A stretch of DNA of 64,000 nt from Marisa cornuarietis (GCA_004794655.1 SMMW01000580.1:1-64000); one strand, 5' to 3'. Positions 9,430 to 22,193 are shown, counted from the first letter of the stretch. Notes: a model not told the origin generated them from the letters alone. Numbers and translations are program-made.

Positions 9430-10467
9430 CTAAGATCTTAGAGTTTATTTAAATTCCCCAAATAGCCTTGCAAGATGGATAACGACACCCAAACAAATGT
9501 GGCTTTAATCCAGACAGTTATAGAATTTGCACACATAGAGCATGAAGTCATGGGTACCCGTACCCGTCTTGCCTACTCATCGCGGGTGTGAAACTCTATC
9601 ACTTTGCACAGCGTCCAGTTTTACTTGATAACAATGGTGGATGGCTACATTTATTATATCACTTGACTGATTTGCATTGAAACCAGTTCCTTTGTCTACA
9701 TGCAACGAGTAATGACTGTGTTATTATACTGAATAATAATTTCTGTACTCAGTCATCAAATGGACACAGGGCTATAGTGGAATCGACTCGGGGCTGTGAC
9801 CAATTGATAAATGGTCCAAAGATAGATGGGAAGCCTATTGGCTATTACAGAGCCCTAAAATAAAAATAAAAAACAAACAAATAATCAGTCAGCCAGGGAT
9901 TCCATGTCACATAAAGACAGACGGGACAACACAGAGAGAGAGAGAGAGCAGTACACCTGCTCCAGCCCAGGTTTCAACAAACCACGTGCAATCCGCAAGC
10001 TGCGCTGCTCACCATGACCAGAGTTCTTATTCTCTTATTCAGTCCTTTAACTATGTGCAGACAATGGAAAGACTTGTCAGTCTCTCAATTCTCTGCCGCA
10101 GAACTGCACGACTGTTGTAAAGCATCCTCCTACATTTTCTAGCAAAGGTGCGATCTTGGACCCCGACAGTTAATTGTTAGAGGGCGAGGACTAACCACTC
10201 CATGACTTGGGCTCTTGGTAGTCCTTGGAGGCTGAGTGAACACTGCCCTCCATACATTGTAATAGTCTTAGTTTCTCAAATAAAGTGTCGCCACAACAAA
10301 ACATCTCTTAAATTCCTTGATGTTTAGGTTGTGATTGATTTTTTTTATAATAAGGCTCATGAACCACTCACCTTCCAAGGACACATTTCTTTGCTTCTGT
10401 ACAGTTACTATTAATCTATGCATGTGAGTAAACCGCGAGCAGTGACTTGGTCTGCTTTGTGCATGTG

Positions 10468-10498
<31 letters not shown>

Positions 10499-10540
10499 TT
10501 ATCCACTGTAGTTCTCATGTAAAGGAAGGGCGTTTAGACC
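9430..10540 (+). other. 3' flank of GT92 gene; candidate poly(A) signals
   Basis: No gene is seen. AATAAA hexamers lie at 9859-9864 and 9865-9870 and again at 10279-10284; any of these could end the GT92 transcript. Simple repeats include a (GA)n at about 9934 and (GT)n at 10462-10500. Confidence 0.4.
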
Positions 10541-10673
10541 TTTACAATCAATATTTAGGATTTGGAATGTTCCTGTCATTCAGTGACATATTTAAATTCC
10601 CTTGACTGAAAATTGTTGCTTCCACTACTAGTACGCACTTCCCACAACATACACCCCTCCCCACTATGCAAGC

Positions 10674-10680
10674 CCGCGCG

Positions 10681-10736
<56 letters not shown>
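10674..10736. repeat. (CG)n(CA)n microsatellite
   Basis: A pure CGCG run passes into a long CA run. This alternating purine-pyrimidine composition favours left-handed DNA. ORFs starting in it on either strand are artefacts. Confidence 0.97.
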
Positions 10737-10738
<2 letters not shown>

Positions 10739-10861
10739 CACTCAACTACTTATTTCAGTACTTCCATGGGGACTGGTTTTGGAAGGAGCTGCCTCTAGAT
10801 TTCTTGTGGAAATATCGCTCCCGTATCCATCAAACCGCATACTTTTTGTCATTATGTATAT

Positions 10862-11600
10862 TGTTGTGTAGTATGTTGGGAAGGGAGAGTGGTAGGAGAG
10901 GAGGTGAGAAGGGAGTGGTGAAGGGACTGCGGTGGAGAAGGAGGGGAATGGAGGTCACTGGTGAGGGTGTAAGGGGGATTGGAGGGGAGGGAGTGGAAGG
11001 GTGGAGAATGATGGGATGGACGGGAGGGGGATGGATCGAGAGGAAGAGTGTGCAGCGTGGGGAAGCCAGGGGGTATGTGGGGGAGGGAAACAAGAGAGGT
11101 GGTCACGTGGGAGAGGTATGGGGCATGAGTGGAATGGGAGGATGGGGAAAGGAGGGGGAGTGGAGGGAAGGTGGAACGGAGGAGGAGAGAGATGGAACTG
11201 AGGAAAGGTGGAATGAGTAGGAGGGGAGGGAGAAGAGTGGCGGGTGTGAGGAAGGAGGAGGGAGGTGGAAATAGGGGGAAGGGAATAGGGGTTGTGAGGG
11301 GGTAAAAGGGCTGGCGGAGAGCACAAGGAAGAGAGAGAACGGGTGGCGGGGGTGAGAGACGGGTGGCAAGGGTCAGAGAAAAGGTGGGAGGGGAAGGAGG
11401 GGATAGAACATAGAAGGTGAGGGAGGATGGAAGTGTAGTGTGGGAAAGAGTAGGAAAGATGGGGAGGGAGTAGGAGGGAACCGAGTGGAGGCGTGGGATG
11501 GGATGGGTGGAGAGGAGGAGGTTTGGAGGTTAGAGGGAAGGATGGCTGTGGGGGCTGGAAGAGAAGGAACAGGGTTTAGGAACAGGGGGTGGAAGAGTTT
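10862..11600. repeat. 0.7-kb purine-strand (GGGA-rich) tract
   Basis: The + strand is almost entirely G and A over about 740 bp, built from degenerate GGGAGGGG, GGTGGA and GGAAGG words without a fixed period. Overlapping ORFs arise on both strands because TAA-type stops are rare in such sequence. Similar polypurine-polypyrimidine tracts can form triplex or G-quadruplex structures; that is inference here. No gene is supported. Confidence 0.9.
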
Positions 11601-11619
11601 GTTCCTAATCTTCCCCACC

Positions 11620-13070
11620 CTTTTTACACCATCTTTAACATCCCACATCTTTGCGCTTTTTCTGACCTCTTTCTCCTAAAACTAGAAGAAAAGGGTGTCA
11701 GAAAGAGGTGCAGAGAGGTGGAGAAAAGAAGAGTGTATTGTGAGTGTTTTTTATATTAAAAAACCATTCCAGCCTGTTTTTTTGTATAAAAATTGTACTT
11801 ATTCTAGCAAACAAATTATCATTATGGTATCCCTCTTAGCTTGTGCCGACAGTTCTTTCTACCAATAGAGACTACTAGTGGTGAGACACTCTGTGGCCTC
11901 AACTGACAGTTTTCTGTTCTTTGAAAGGCCTTTTTATTCTCCATGAAAAATGTCAACCAGCTTTGCAGTGTCATGGATAGTTGTTATAGTTTTAAGATTA
12001 GTTTATGATAACTAACACTACTTCCTGTCACATCTTGTATTTATAAGCACAAAAGGGTTTCCAGACAGAATCAGCTTCGAATTGACAAGTACAGATGATG
12101 TTTTGGACCTGGAATGGGAATCTGAAAGACCAACAATGAGGGTCTACAAGCAGCAGCAGCAGTCAGTCTTCAACTTTTATATTGAATGTTCTCGGATATT
12201 CTGGCTTTTCATCAATCTATTTAATACAATTAACGGAATAAAAATGTATTAAGTGTATTTAATATCGAACGAAGTCTTTAATAATGAGTTTAGAAGGATT
12301 ATTTCTCCCACACATTTCAGACACAGCAGTTGAGCATGGCTGCAGGAGCCAGTGTCAGGAAAGTCTGCTGCAACACGATGTTGTATTTACTTGAGAACAT
12401 GTTGCACAACACTGCTGCTGGACAGAAGTAACAACAAACCATTAGTTTCAGTCTCTGTGCTGGATGGAAGTAATGTTCAATAAGAACCACAATAATCTGT
12501 TGATTTTATTTTCGATAAACATCCGTGCACCAATGGGAGTTTCTTTCCTATGTTCAATCCATCCATTCGTGGACAAACTCTGCTGACAGGAGAAATAACG
12601 AAACTGCAATGGAAGGAATTGAAAACAGTTCAGTCGGTTCTACAAGTGAGCTGAGTGAACAAAAGAAGGACAAACATATTAACCATCGCTTCGCCCAACA
12701 GTGGATGATCGCTTCTCAACTAGGGTAGTGTCACACAACACATCGCACTGTGCGTAAATGAAGGAATACATGAGGGAGGGAACTACTGGTACCTTCAGGA
12801 GGTATTCTAGTCTGGCATTTACCCTTCCCATCGGTATGGACTGGACTAGGCCATTACTCTGGGAGGGCCACCCACACTTGCGTCCCTGCCCCCTTTACTC
12901 TGCATCTGTAAGTGAAAAATATTTAGCAAAAATTATCTTTGTAAATCAACTGATTAAGCACTCACCAATATGTGATTGGATGTAGATCTTGAAACTGTAT
13001 CATTAATAAATCAAATGTAGTGTGAAAACATGGTATAGGTTGCAAATGAGAAAATGAGTGGGTTTACTCA
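11620..13070. other. Intergenic, no feature recognised
   Basis: Mostly AT-rich unique-looking DNA with only short ORFs and no protein-like composition or splice-linked exon that I can recognise. A short (CAG)n run is near 12150. Confidence 0.5.
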
Positions 13071-13079
13071 ATAAAGAAG

Positions 13080-13150
13080 ACTCACTCGCTCACGCACGCA
13101 CTCACTCACTCCCTCACTCACTCGCTCGCTCACGCATTCACTCACTAATC
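13080..13150. repeat. (CTCA)n-like simple repeat
   Basis: Degenerate tandem CACTCACT/CGCTCGCT tetramers. No function inferred. Confidence 0.85.
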
Positions 13151-13811
13151 ACTCGTTTGTCCATCTTTACTTTTTTCTCCATCTTTTTCGCGGTTATTGC
13201 TAAGTGTGACCAAGCTGTCCTGATTATTTGTCAACGTTTGACATGGTTTGCTTGCTGTCCAGGTCACATGTTTCTGTCGACACACTCGGCCTTCAGTCAC
13301 ATTTGCAGGCGCCAACATGTATAGTGTTCATCTCACTCGTTCATCATCGCCTCTTTGATGGACGACGTCGTTTCATGGCTGTGTTGTCGCTGTCAGCGAT
13401 GCTGTCACCAGCGACGTTTTCTACGTGTGATGGATAATCGTCAGCGGCCAAGACTACAACAAAGGGAAATAACTATAACCGAGCCCAAGTTGGTTCGCGG
13501 TTTAAGCGGTAGCCGCCCTTTATAAGTTATAGTCTGCAATATTCATGTACATTCTAAACGATAGGTAGCTTTGATGTGCCAGCTGTTGTCTTTCATCGCT
13601 GTTATAATTCTACCTTTCCTTTCTTGACGTGCTAGCCGCTCTCGTGACTGTTAGAAGACAGCCTTTCAATTCTTTTCTTTCCTACCTGTTTAATTTCTTC
13701 CGCATAATCGTTAATTACAGTATTTGCATGTCTGGGACTTAAAATGTTTGTATGCCTCATTTTAGTTGTTACAATATGCAAGATACATGGTACATGGTTC
13801 ATTTTCTCTCG

Positions 13812-13868
13812 CGCGTGCGTGCGTGCGTGCGCTGTGTGTGTGTGTGTGTGCGCGCGCGCGCGCGAGCG
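13812..13868. repeat. Alternating GC/GT microsatellite
   Basis: A run of GCGTGCGT, then GT, then GCGC. It is a Z-DNA-prone tract and explains the short ORFs called over it on both strands. Confidence 0.95.
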
Positions 13869-14019
13869 CCCGAACAATGTACAATGAAGTGAAGGTTTCT
13901 GTGAGTGTCAAACAGGGAGGGATACCACACTGTTACTCTCTCAAAATTGTAATAACTTTTGGGACCTGTTGAAGCTGTAGGAGACACAAGAAAAGAGTTC
14001 ACAGGGGTTACAAGTTCAA

Positions 14020-14300
14020 GGTTGCCATGACGACGGGCGCGGATGAATGGATGACGCCATTTCGTGACGTTTGCGAGAAAGTGACGTCAGTGACGTCACA
14101 ATCGTGTGACAGCCTCAGGCGATTGTCGCCTGCATTCAGCAGCGAAGGCCTGCGACAGTTCGGCGCCCACAGTCACACTGAGGTTTGTGTCAGGTCGCAC
14201 ACGGCCGGCGCCCTCGTCAGCTCCATGGTTTTGAACGCAGTCCGTAGTGCAAACTTTGGCGATCGTCTGTTTTGATGGCGGCCTTGAGACCGTCAGCTAC
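14020..14300. promoter_or_regulatory. CpG-rich patch with paired CRE sites, candidate promoter or enhancer
   Basis: Two full palindromic cAMP-response elements TGACGTCA lie at 14082-14089 and 14091-14098, one base apart, with further half sites ATGACG and GTGACG just upstream. CpG is much denser across these 280 bp than in the flanking kilobases, and GATGGCGGCC at about 14274 resembles a YY1-type core-promoter motif. CREs bind CREB/ATF bZIP factors. Whether this is a promoter, and of which gene, cannot be told; the nearest supported downstream gene is the Tincar-like one at 31.5 kb. Confidence 0.45.
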
Positions 14301-15109
14301 ATCCTCGCTCTCACTCTTCTACTGCCAACCAGCGGACTACATGGCAACTATCTGCCATCCGTCAAAAGGAATAGACTCCTAAGGTGTCAAGGACTGTGAA
14401 AGGATCAAAGGTAAGCAGGCGAGTTATCTTGAGTGTCATTAGTTCTGCCAGCCACTGGTCCAGCACCAGACACACAGTAAGAAGTCGGCAACCAACGTGT
14501 GAAGACTCTAGACTCTCTACACTGGCAGCAACTCGTGTTGTACTCAGGGTTTGAGGTATGGACGTTGTCTTCTCACCCATGGAAAACAAAATGCACAATG
14601 CACAGAGCGTCTGCACCGCAAAACATTATTATTAATATGAATGCATTGTTTGATGCACTCTGTGACTATTATTTCATTCGTGTCTTGTAGCATGAGGGCA
14701 GGACGCACTGAGTAGCCCCCTGATGTGAGTGCTTGATGCCCACCTCAGCTTCGTCACGCCTCTGGAATCTTCGGGAGGTAAGCCAGGCAATTTGCAATTT
14801 TCTCTCAGCGAAGAAAAGCATGCATTTTTAGACCTGGTAATCTACTCAACCAGTCCATCACTTTCAGCTTTCCTTTCTTCCTTTGTGCATTTCTGTTTGT
14901 CTGTTTATTTTCAAACATCGTGAAAAGAGATGGGATTCAGCTCTCCCCAATTTTTTTTGCCAGGTGCCAAAAAAGGTCCTTTCTGTCGGCACCTCAAAGG
15001 CCCCCTTCACCCGGTCCTTCTCTCTTATCCCCTTCTTCCTCACCTTCAGCTTTTTCTCATCCGGTTTTTCTGATGAAGCGCCTTCTATGGGAGAGAGAGC
15101 ACGTGCGTG

Positions 15110-15130
15110 CGTGCGTGCGTGTGTGTGTGT
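15110..15130. repeat. GCGT/GT simple repeat
   Basis: A short GTGCGTGCGTGC then GT run. The surrounding 14300-15285 region shows no supported gene. Confidence 0.8.
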
Positions 15131-15287
15131 GTGAGGCATCGAATCTTAATAGAGCTTCCTGTCTGAACCTGGTTCAATAAAATCAACGATCATCCTCGAT
15201 CCCAGTTTTGTTCTTAATAAGAAAGAACTTCGCCTGAACCAGGGTTCGAACATTAAGTCGCGAACTAGGTTCTAGTGAGAAATAAGT

Positions 15288-15463
15288 GAATTTCCATGTA
15301 CTCTCCTTTCTCGTCTTTGGTTGATGCATGTCGATCTTGCTTGCTTGCGCCCACGCGCGCGCGCGCGCGTGTGTGTGTGTATGTGTGTGAGACATGGAAT
15401 ATGTATGGGTAAGAGCAATACCATTACAGTACCTCGAACACCCCGTTATAACATCACCACCAA
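15288..15463 (+). repeat. Dispersed direct repeat, copy A
   Basis: This segment and 16182-16346 share a colinear series of words: TGTACTCTCCTTTCTCGTC, GGTTGATGCATGTCGATCTT, GAATATGTATGGGTAAGAG and CGTTATAACATCACCACCAA. Between them sits a GC/GT microsatellite that has diverged in length. The pair is either two copies of a short mobile element or a local duplication; no terminal repeats or target-site duplication are obvious. Confidence 0.85.
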
Positions 15464-15784
15464 AAGTTTGTTGGTGTTTATCTGCATGACACTAGGAAAG
15501 GCGAGAGACGATACCATGCAATAAGAAGTGTAGAGATATTGTATCTTTATTGCATAATCTCTGGTCAGATATGGAGAAATCATTTGAACCCTCAGATCTC
15601 ATTACACTTCGTGCACAGTTTATTCTGTACAGAAAATATTGGTCTCGCAATGTAGGTGTTGTAGGAAACAGTGCCCTGTATAAGTGGCTCACTGCATCAA
15701 ATCTTTTTGTTGGAAGGCGGAGCCTCTCTCCTTTCGCCGTCTTTTGCTTTTCTTGATAAATCAGGTACTCGCTGCTGCTGGGCA

Positions 15785-15945
15785 GGCAGAGGGGTGGGGT
15801 GGAGGGTGATTACGTGTCCCAAATCCGGGTGAGCCTTGAAACGGCGACCTTCTTCTCTGAAACTAATCCCACTAACTGCCAGGCTACATCGCATGCCTAG
15901 CTGTTAGCTAACCGTATTAACTGCCAGGCTACATCGCATCTCCTG
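15785..15945 (-). mobile_element. SINE-like tRNA-derived fragment (tentative)
   Basis: Read on the minus strand, GATGTAGCCTGGCAGTTAGT could be a degenerate A box and GTCGCCGTTTCAAGGC a degenerate B box of a tRNA-derived promoter. A piece containing TAGCCTGGCAGTTA occurs twice about 46 bp apart, so the head is partly duplicated. There is no clear poly(A) tail or target-site duplication, so this is only a suggestion. Confidence 0.35.
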
Positions 15946-16029
15946 TTGGCTGTCGGGGGTAACGTCTGTTTCTCCTTCATCATTTCCCTTCCCAAATTAT
16001 TTACAAATTTTTTTTAATTTGCCAGAAAA

Positions 16030-16181
16030 AATTAGTATTGTAGATCAACACAGAGGGTCATCGCTCTGAGGGCAGGTCGATTCAATCATTTGCCAATTCG
16101 ACCACGGCATGAGGTGATTCGACCTCTGCATATAGTCGATTCGACGAAATCATCTGTGTGATAATTCGACCTCAAAATTAC
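16030..16181. repeat. Short region with repeated ATTCGAC words
   Basis: The word ATTCGAC or a close variant occurs several times (GCCAATTCGACC, GTGATTCGACC, GTCGATTCGACG, ATAATTCGACC), partly in inverted GTCGAAT form. It suggests a degenerate tandem repeat next to direct repeat copy B. Confidence 0.5.
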
Positions 16182-16346
16182 TGAATTTTGATGTACTCTC
16201 CTTTCTCGTCATTGGTTGATGCATGTCGATCTTGGTTGCTTGTGTTTGTGTGTGCGCCCGCGTGCGTGCGTTTGTGACACACTGAATATGTATGGGTAAG
16301 AGAAATACCATAACCTCCAACACCTCGTTATAACATCACCACCAAC
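16182..16346 (+). repeat. Dispersed direct repeat, copy B
   Basis: Partner of 15288-15463 in the same orientation, about 0.9 kb away; the shared words are given there. The internal microsatellite is GTGTTTGTGTGTGCGCCCGC here, against a pure GC then GT run in copy A. Confidence 0.85.
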
Positions 16347-19300
16347 ACCACTACAACATATTCTATATTCGTTTTACTCTTCTTCACTGATCGATGATAA
16401 AGCAATCGTTGCTTTAAAAAAAATGGATGGTATTTTAAAGTAACGATCATCTGAACCGTTTTACGCTGGTCACAAGAAATGATGTGCTATTCACATTCAA
16501 AAGGCAGAAAGCGTGTTCAAGATCTAAAAGACTGAGAAGGGAAGGCAGCCGCAGAGAACTGGCGCTGTTTATGGACAGCACCTTGGCCTCCAAGCATCTT
16601 GCCTGTCTCCAGTCTAGACGACCATGATTTACGTCCATTGAGCAGGCTGGTGGTGCAAGGAGACCAGCGACACCTGACGGAAGAGGCGGTCGTCAAGAGG
16701 TTATGGATGAGAGCCGAGTGGGCTCTCGCACGACAAGCTTTCCAGCGCCACGATCAATGAAGGAGGAGGTACAACTTTGTCACGCCACAGTCTGGTCGTG
16801 ACAGGCAGCAGACTGCCATCATTGGCGTATCAAGTAAGTCTCGCGAAATGACGCGAAACTTCGCTGGATGGACGCTCTTCCGGATCACCGGAGTGGACAA
16901 ACTCGCTGTAGACAATTCACGGGCTTCAACTCCTGGGGGTTGAGAATGAGAAATGGATGACTGAAGACCGGAATGAAGAAAAAAAAAAGGCCCACAAAAA
17001 GAGGCAGCGGAGAGAACATGGTTGGTCTTTACCATCCCCTTACGTATCCTAGACATAGTAAGCCTTTTTCCATCATCATCATCATCATCATCGATCAATA
17101 TTTTAACTGATAATTCTTGCTTTCTTTTACGTTCCTGAGAACATGTCTGTCAGATTTGTAGGTTTTCAGTGATTATATTTATGAAGTGGAATGTTTTTCA
17201 GCTGTTAATCTTTCCCGAAAACCTTCACCAACCATTTCTTGTGGTGTCACAAGTATCCAAACTCCTTTGTCAAAGCCAACAAAGTTTTCGTGGCCTCCTG
17301 TGTTGAATTTTGGGTTTTTAAATAAAGGAAGCCTTGGCGTGCACGATTGTTTATTGTTGTCAGGGCCTCGCACAAACCCCTTGTGAATTGCACTTGAAGA
17401 CTTTGTGTACAATCAAAGTCTGTCTAGAAGAATCAGGCGAATGGGTTTGGTTTTAACACCCGAAGAAGTTGCACAGAGGCGTGTTTTTCTCCCGGAACAG
17501 AGGCTAGTATGATCTTTGCTCGGCTCAGAAAGTCTGCTCACAGGTGTGTTGTGAGACGGCTAAGCACTTGTCATCAGTAGATGGTGGACTGAGATGGTGG
17601 ACTGGTTGTTTTTACTTCACGATTAGTCTCAGGCACCCTTGTCTTGTTCTATACACATTAACGCCTTGATGTAGTTGTAGATGTTGGCTCAAACACCGCC
17701 TGCCCTCGTTTGTCATCTCACCTCGTTATCAGCTGCTGTTGGCACCGCGTGTGCACAGACGTCCTGTTGGCGCCTCCCATCAGTTAATTATCCTGCAGAG
17801 CGCCGCAGACCCTCTTAGATAATCGCTGCGACGACAATCGAGTGCAACACCTAACACTAGGATGTAACACGTAAAACTGACTTGTGACACAGAGCAAGGA
17901 GTTGTTCCAAGACATTCCTCATCTTTCATCCGCCAAATCGCCCGGGGTTTCGGGGTTGGACGGGGGGGGCTTCACTGGGAGGATTGCTACTGTTTTCGGA
18001 TCTTCTCTGTTGCTCTTTAGGTTGTGGGAGAACGTTTATGGACAGTTAGAGATGAGAGAACATCACTGAACATTGAAGAGGGAAGCTTGAAGACATGCTA
18101 GGGGCAAAATATGAACACAGGGGATGGAGAAGGGAAGTTCGTATTAGTTGAACACTGGGGGAGCAGGTTACATGGGGCACAGACGAACTAGCTGGCTAGC
18201 AGCCAACACACGGTTAATATATTTTTTTATATATAAAAGTGTAGCTGACAGCTAAGCTTAGCAGCTAGTGGTTGCGTATATGAACCCGGCAAGTGGGCTC
18301 TGATTTTAGTTTACGGATTGGTACTGGGTGAACTCGAATGATACAGATGTAGACCTTGATAAATTATACTTGTTCTTGTGACTAAAGAATGTGTTTGCTG
18401 ACTGTTCCCACGACCTCCAGGGTCAGTTAGCGTGTAGCAAGAGGCTGCAGGACATACTCTGAGTGAAAGTTTTGTAGTCCCAGCTTCTCGATTCCGCGCA
18501 CGGCAAGATAACAACATTGAAAACGCCTTTGTTGGCGACTTACTGCTCCAGTCACTTTGTTACCTGTAATTTCGCTTTTCCACTTTTTCCTTTGATCCAA
18601 CATCTCTGTGGTGACCTCTCACCTTGGCGGAGGGCAGGGTGGAGGCTCGTTGCTGACAGACCATCAGTCACCGTGTGCTGCCAGTTTCTTCCCACAAAAC
18701 ATCGTCTAATGCTAAAGTTGGCGTCAGGACAGGTTATGGGTAAGAAAAATTAAAAACTCATGAGTTGTTTCCATTTTAGTTTTTAATTGAAAATGCTCAA
18801 CGTTCTTTGAGATTCTCATCTGTTGGAATGCTGCTGATGAGTTTTCTCCTTAAATGCCTTGCAGCAACAAAGACTAGACTCTCCGACCTGAACCACCCCA
18901 TCTTTAAATCTCTTCTTGAATGTCATTGATGGCCAGTGTCACGTGGGCTAAGGCTAGTTTTATTTTATTTATCCAACCTCTTGATTATTTCACTCTTCTC
19001 AAATGTATATTTCTTAAAGATGAGGGTGGAGGGGGCTGTCTCAACTCACAACTCACGGCCTATTCCATATACTGAGCGCTCATCACCAGCTAACAGCAAA
19101 CAGACAACAGAGTCAGACACAGTCAGCGCACCACTGGCACCAGACGAGGAAAAAGGCAAAATGATGAAAATGAGGTTTGCCGGTTGGCTGCGTGGCACTT
19201 TACCTTTTAAACTGATTCACCCTCGTGGCGCAGAATGTTTGAGATGCTGTTAAGAAAGTCATGTACCCAAACAGATGCCCGCACAAACTCACTCGCTTCT

Positions 19301-19850
19301 CACATCTCACTTTCAGACCCTCGCTTGTAATAGCGGGACCTAGGGGTTCCAGGGGCGGAATAAAGTATTACAATTAATGAATTAAAAACCTCTTACAACG
19401 GGAATGTCTATGCCGGGGCTCAGGTATATATATGTATATGTATCAATACATACATTACGCATAGTGCAACCCTTACGTCGCATTATCATGTAAATGTTGA
19501 TCATGTTAAACTCCGAAATACTTTTATAAACTATAATAATAACATTATTAAAATGTTAACAATGTTAACAATAAAATTATGATAATGTCTGTTAGTCTAT
19601 TTATCTGGAGAGACGGTTCGTGAGCAGGGAGAGACACTTCAGCAGAGAGAAACCCTACGTCGGACAGCCCCTGCATGAACAAGAAATGAGGAAAAGAAAA
19701 ACTATTATAACGAGTTATGTCTTCATTCTGTCAACAAAAGGTAGCAAACGTTTATTTAACTGACTCAGTTTAGTCCAGATCTGTGCTTGAAGAGAAAGAA
19801 TGTTGTGCGCTGTATGCACATGAAGGCTTGAAGCAGTTTTTTTTTCTATA
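16347..19850. other. Intergenic, no gene recognised
   Basis: Only short, unconvincing ORFs occur. A (CAT)n run is at about 17070-17092. No exon with recognisable protein similarity, RNA gene or structured repeat was found. Confidence 0.5.
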
Positions 19851-19859
19851 ATTTCTGAA

Positions 19860-19945
19860 GATTGGTGGCTAGCATTAAGTCAGGCGCCATCACTCCTTCC
19901 TTCTACAATTTCTGGCGATAGGTGGCGCCATCACTCCTTCCTCAT
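19860..19945. repeat. Partial duplication around GGCGCCATCACTCCTTCC
   Basis: The words TTTCTGRAGA/TTTCTGGCGA, a GGTGGC block and GGCGCCATCACTCCTTCC occur twice about 50 bp apart. The second copy reads GATAGGTGGCGCCA, which resembles the animal CTCF core (AGGTGGCGC). Weak, short evidence. Confidence 0.5.
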
Positions 19946-22190
19946 AATCTTCTTTTCCTTTTTTTCTCTTCCTTCCAGTCTTCCTCTATTTTTCCCCTCC
20001 TTTCTTAGAAGCGCGGACTCCAGCCTGTGGGAGGTATGCGTCCATCTGGACGTTGTTGAGGTTTTCAGTTCCGTAGACGATGAGGGTGTGGGTTATGTAC
20101 GAGTAATGGTGGAGGGAGGGAGGATGCAGGAAGTGTTGGGTGTCTGTCGTGAGGCAGTGACTGCTTTGTTTGCAAGACGTTCCCCTGAGGTCCATGATGA
20201 CCTGGCGGTCTGGACGCTCCTTGAATATTTTTGACCTCACCGTGAACAACGTGCCTCAAGTCAAGCCACCGACACACGGACAGACTGTCTCCATCACAGC
20301 TGCAGCTGACAGCAGCACAGGACCCTCTATACTCCTCCATTAACACGGGTGGCTGTCACACATGCCAACATCATGCACGGCCTTCCTCCCTAGCCCCTCC
20401 CATCATTTACACTCAAATGCAGTCCTGTATGGGGGTGTGTTCACATGTCTTCGGAGGTGCTCGGACCTTTTCGGGTGTGTTGGGGAAAGCAGGCTTAAAG
20501 AACAAGCCAACACTAATTTGAGAAGCTGTGGTACGTTTTGGGTAATGACGCATCAATACAATAATGTAGAGATGCAATGATATAACGATGCAACGATTTT
20601 TCTCCGTGAGTAGGGTAGGAAGGGAGTGGACAAGGCAAGGTCTGGACACGAAGATGAAAAGCAATCTGGAGGAGCTATCAGCCGTAGAACTAGCTGCCTT
20701 ATGTACTCGCTGGCTAGAAAAACATGCTGGGCCTGTCTCGCCGCAAAAAGAAAAAAAAGTAGCTCCCCAGGAAAATCGATCTCGGGGCGCTTGGTTCCCA
20801 GCTCCTGCGACACTGACTGGCGCGTGGCGTGCGCGTGCGCAGGGAAACATGAGCTTGACGTCAGGCATGGAGACTCCGTGTGTATATACACAGCCGCAGG
20901 TTGTCCTCCTCGAAACGATGTCTGACATGTAAACTGTCCTGTTACATATCTGCAAGAGAAACCATGCTGCTCTACAATGTCTACAAAATAAATCTGTAAG
21001 TGCTGTCTCCGTGCCTTTGGAGTAAGCAATGGAACGATGCTTCAGATGTCCCTCAGGCACATGGTCAGGTTTCTGAGCGATGACCTTACATCTCGCTTTC
21101 AGTTAAGTGTATACTCAGGCTTTTGACAAGTGGCAAGGACCCCTTTCGCCGTCAGCAATTTCCTTGCTTGTCCCATTTTTATAGTGACTCTCCCTGTCTC
21201 CCTGTCTGATGGTTCCTTCCTCGTGTGAGAAAAGAATTTGAGGGAGGTGTTCTTTTCCTTCTTCGTCTTCTTTCTCCTCGTCCTGCGTGCGGTAAAGGGT
21301 GTGGGAGCAGGATTGCGACGCCATGAACATACCCGAAATGTCGGATATAAAACAGCACTGGATGAAGATAAATATTTACTCTCCTGAGCGTACGGGAGTA
21401 AACTCTTGAAAATGTGGCCAAGAGCCTACTGGCAACTTGACGTCGCGCGCTGGGCTGGAGAAGAAGCGGAAGTGGAGGCAAATGCACGTTTAAGTGAGCT
21501 AATGAAATCCTGCGACTTCTGAACTTGACATTAAATAGACTCCCATCAGTCTCAAATCACTCAGCAGAGTTATAAAATTGTGAACTTTGTATCTGGGCAG
21601 TTGCGAAACTTTCTGTGCAGAAGATTAGAGGATTCTTTAGCCTCTTTGCTGCTAGTCATCCCTTCCTCCGGCTCTCACTCACCTCCCCCCCACCCCCCGC
21701 GTCCCTCCATCAGTACCCCGGATGGAATGACTGATGGTTCTCACTTTCTCTTCGACTCCTGTTCTGCCACTTTTCACCTGTCTCTTATCTCTGCCTCCGC
21801 TCCGCTCCGCCTGCCCACCTCCCTCCTCCTCCGTCACTTCTCATCTTTGCCCACTTAACTCACGCCTTACTCAGTCACCTGTTATCTCCTCTTCTGTCAC
21901 CTCTTAATCTCCGCCCCTCACCGCCGCGCCTCCATGTTTCACCAGCTTCTCTCGACGTCATGGGCCTCCCCCGTAACCTGCATGTGGCATCCACTCACAC
22001 CTTTCTTATCCCCCTCCCCCCCACACACACACACACCACTACGATTGACGGCCTTGTTTGGCCCCTCATGCCCGAACGGTCAAAATACCAGGAAAGGGGG
22101 ATCCATCCCCTCTACCAAAGCTTCTTGGTCTCGATTATCGCGTGAATCTCGCGTAGTCTGCACCGGAAATAGCAGAGACATTGTTAGTAA
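19946..22190. other. Intergenic, no gene recognised
   Basis: The longest frame is antisense over 20413-21060 (215 codons). It has no family-like motif, low predicted structure, and an overlapping sense frame of similar quality, so it is treated as chance. Pyrimidine-rich sequence dominates 21660-22040. Confidence 0.5.
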
Positions 22191-22193
22191 CAG

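Noticed and set aside
10666..11648. Several overlapping ORFs of 80-180 codons
   Set aside because: Composition artefact of the purine-strand tract.
20413..21060. 215-codon antisense ORF
   Set aside because: No recognisable motif, overlapping sense ORFs of equal quality, no splice or promoter context.
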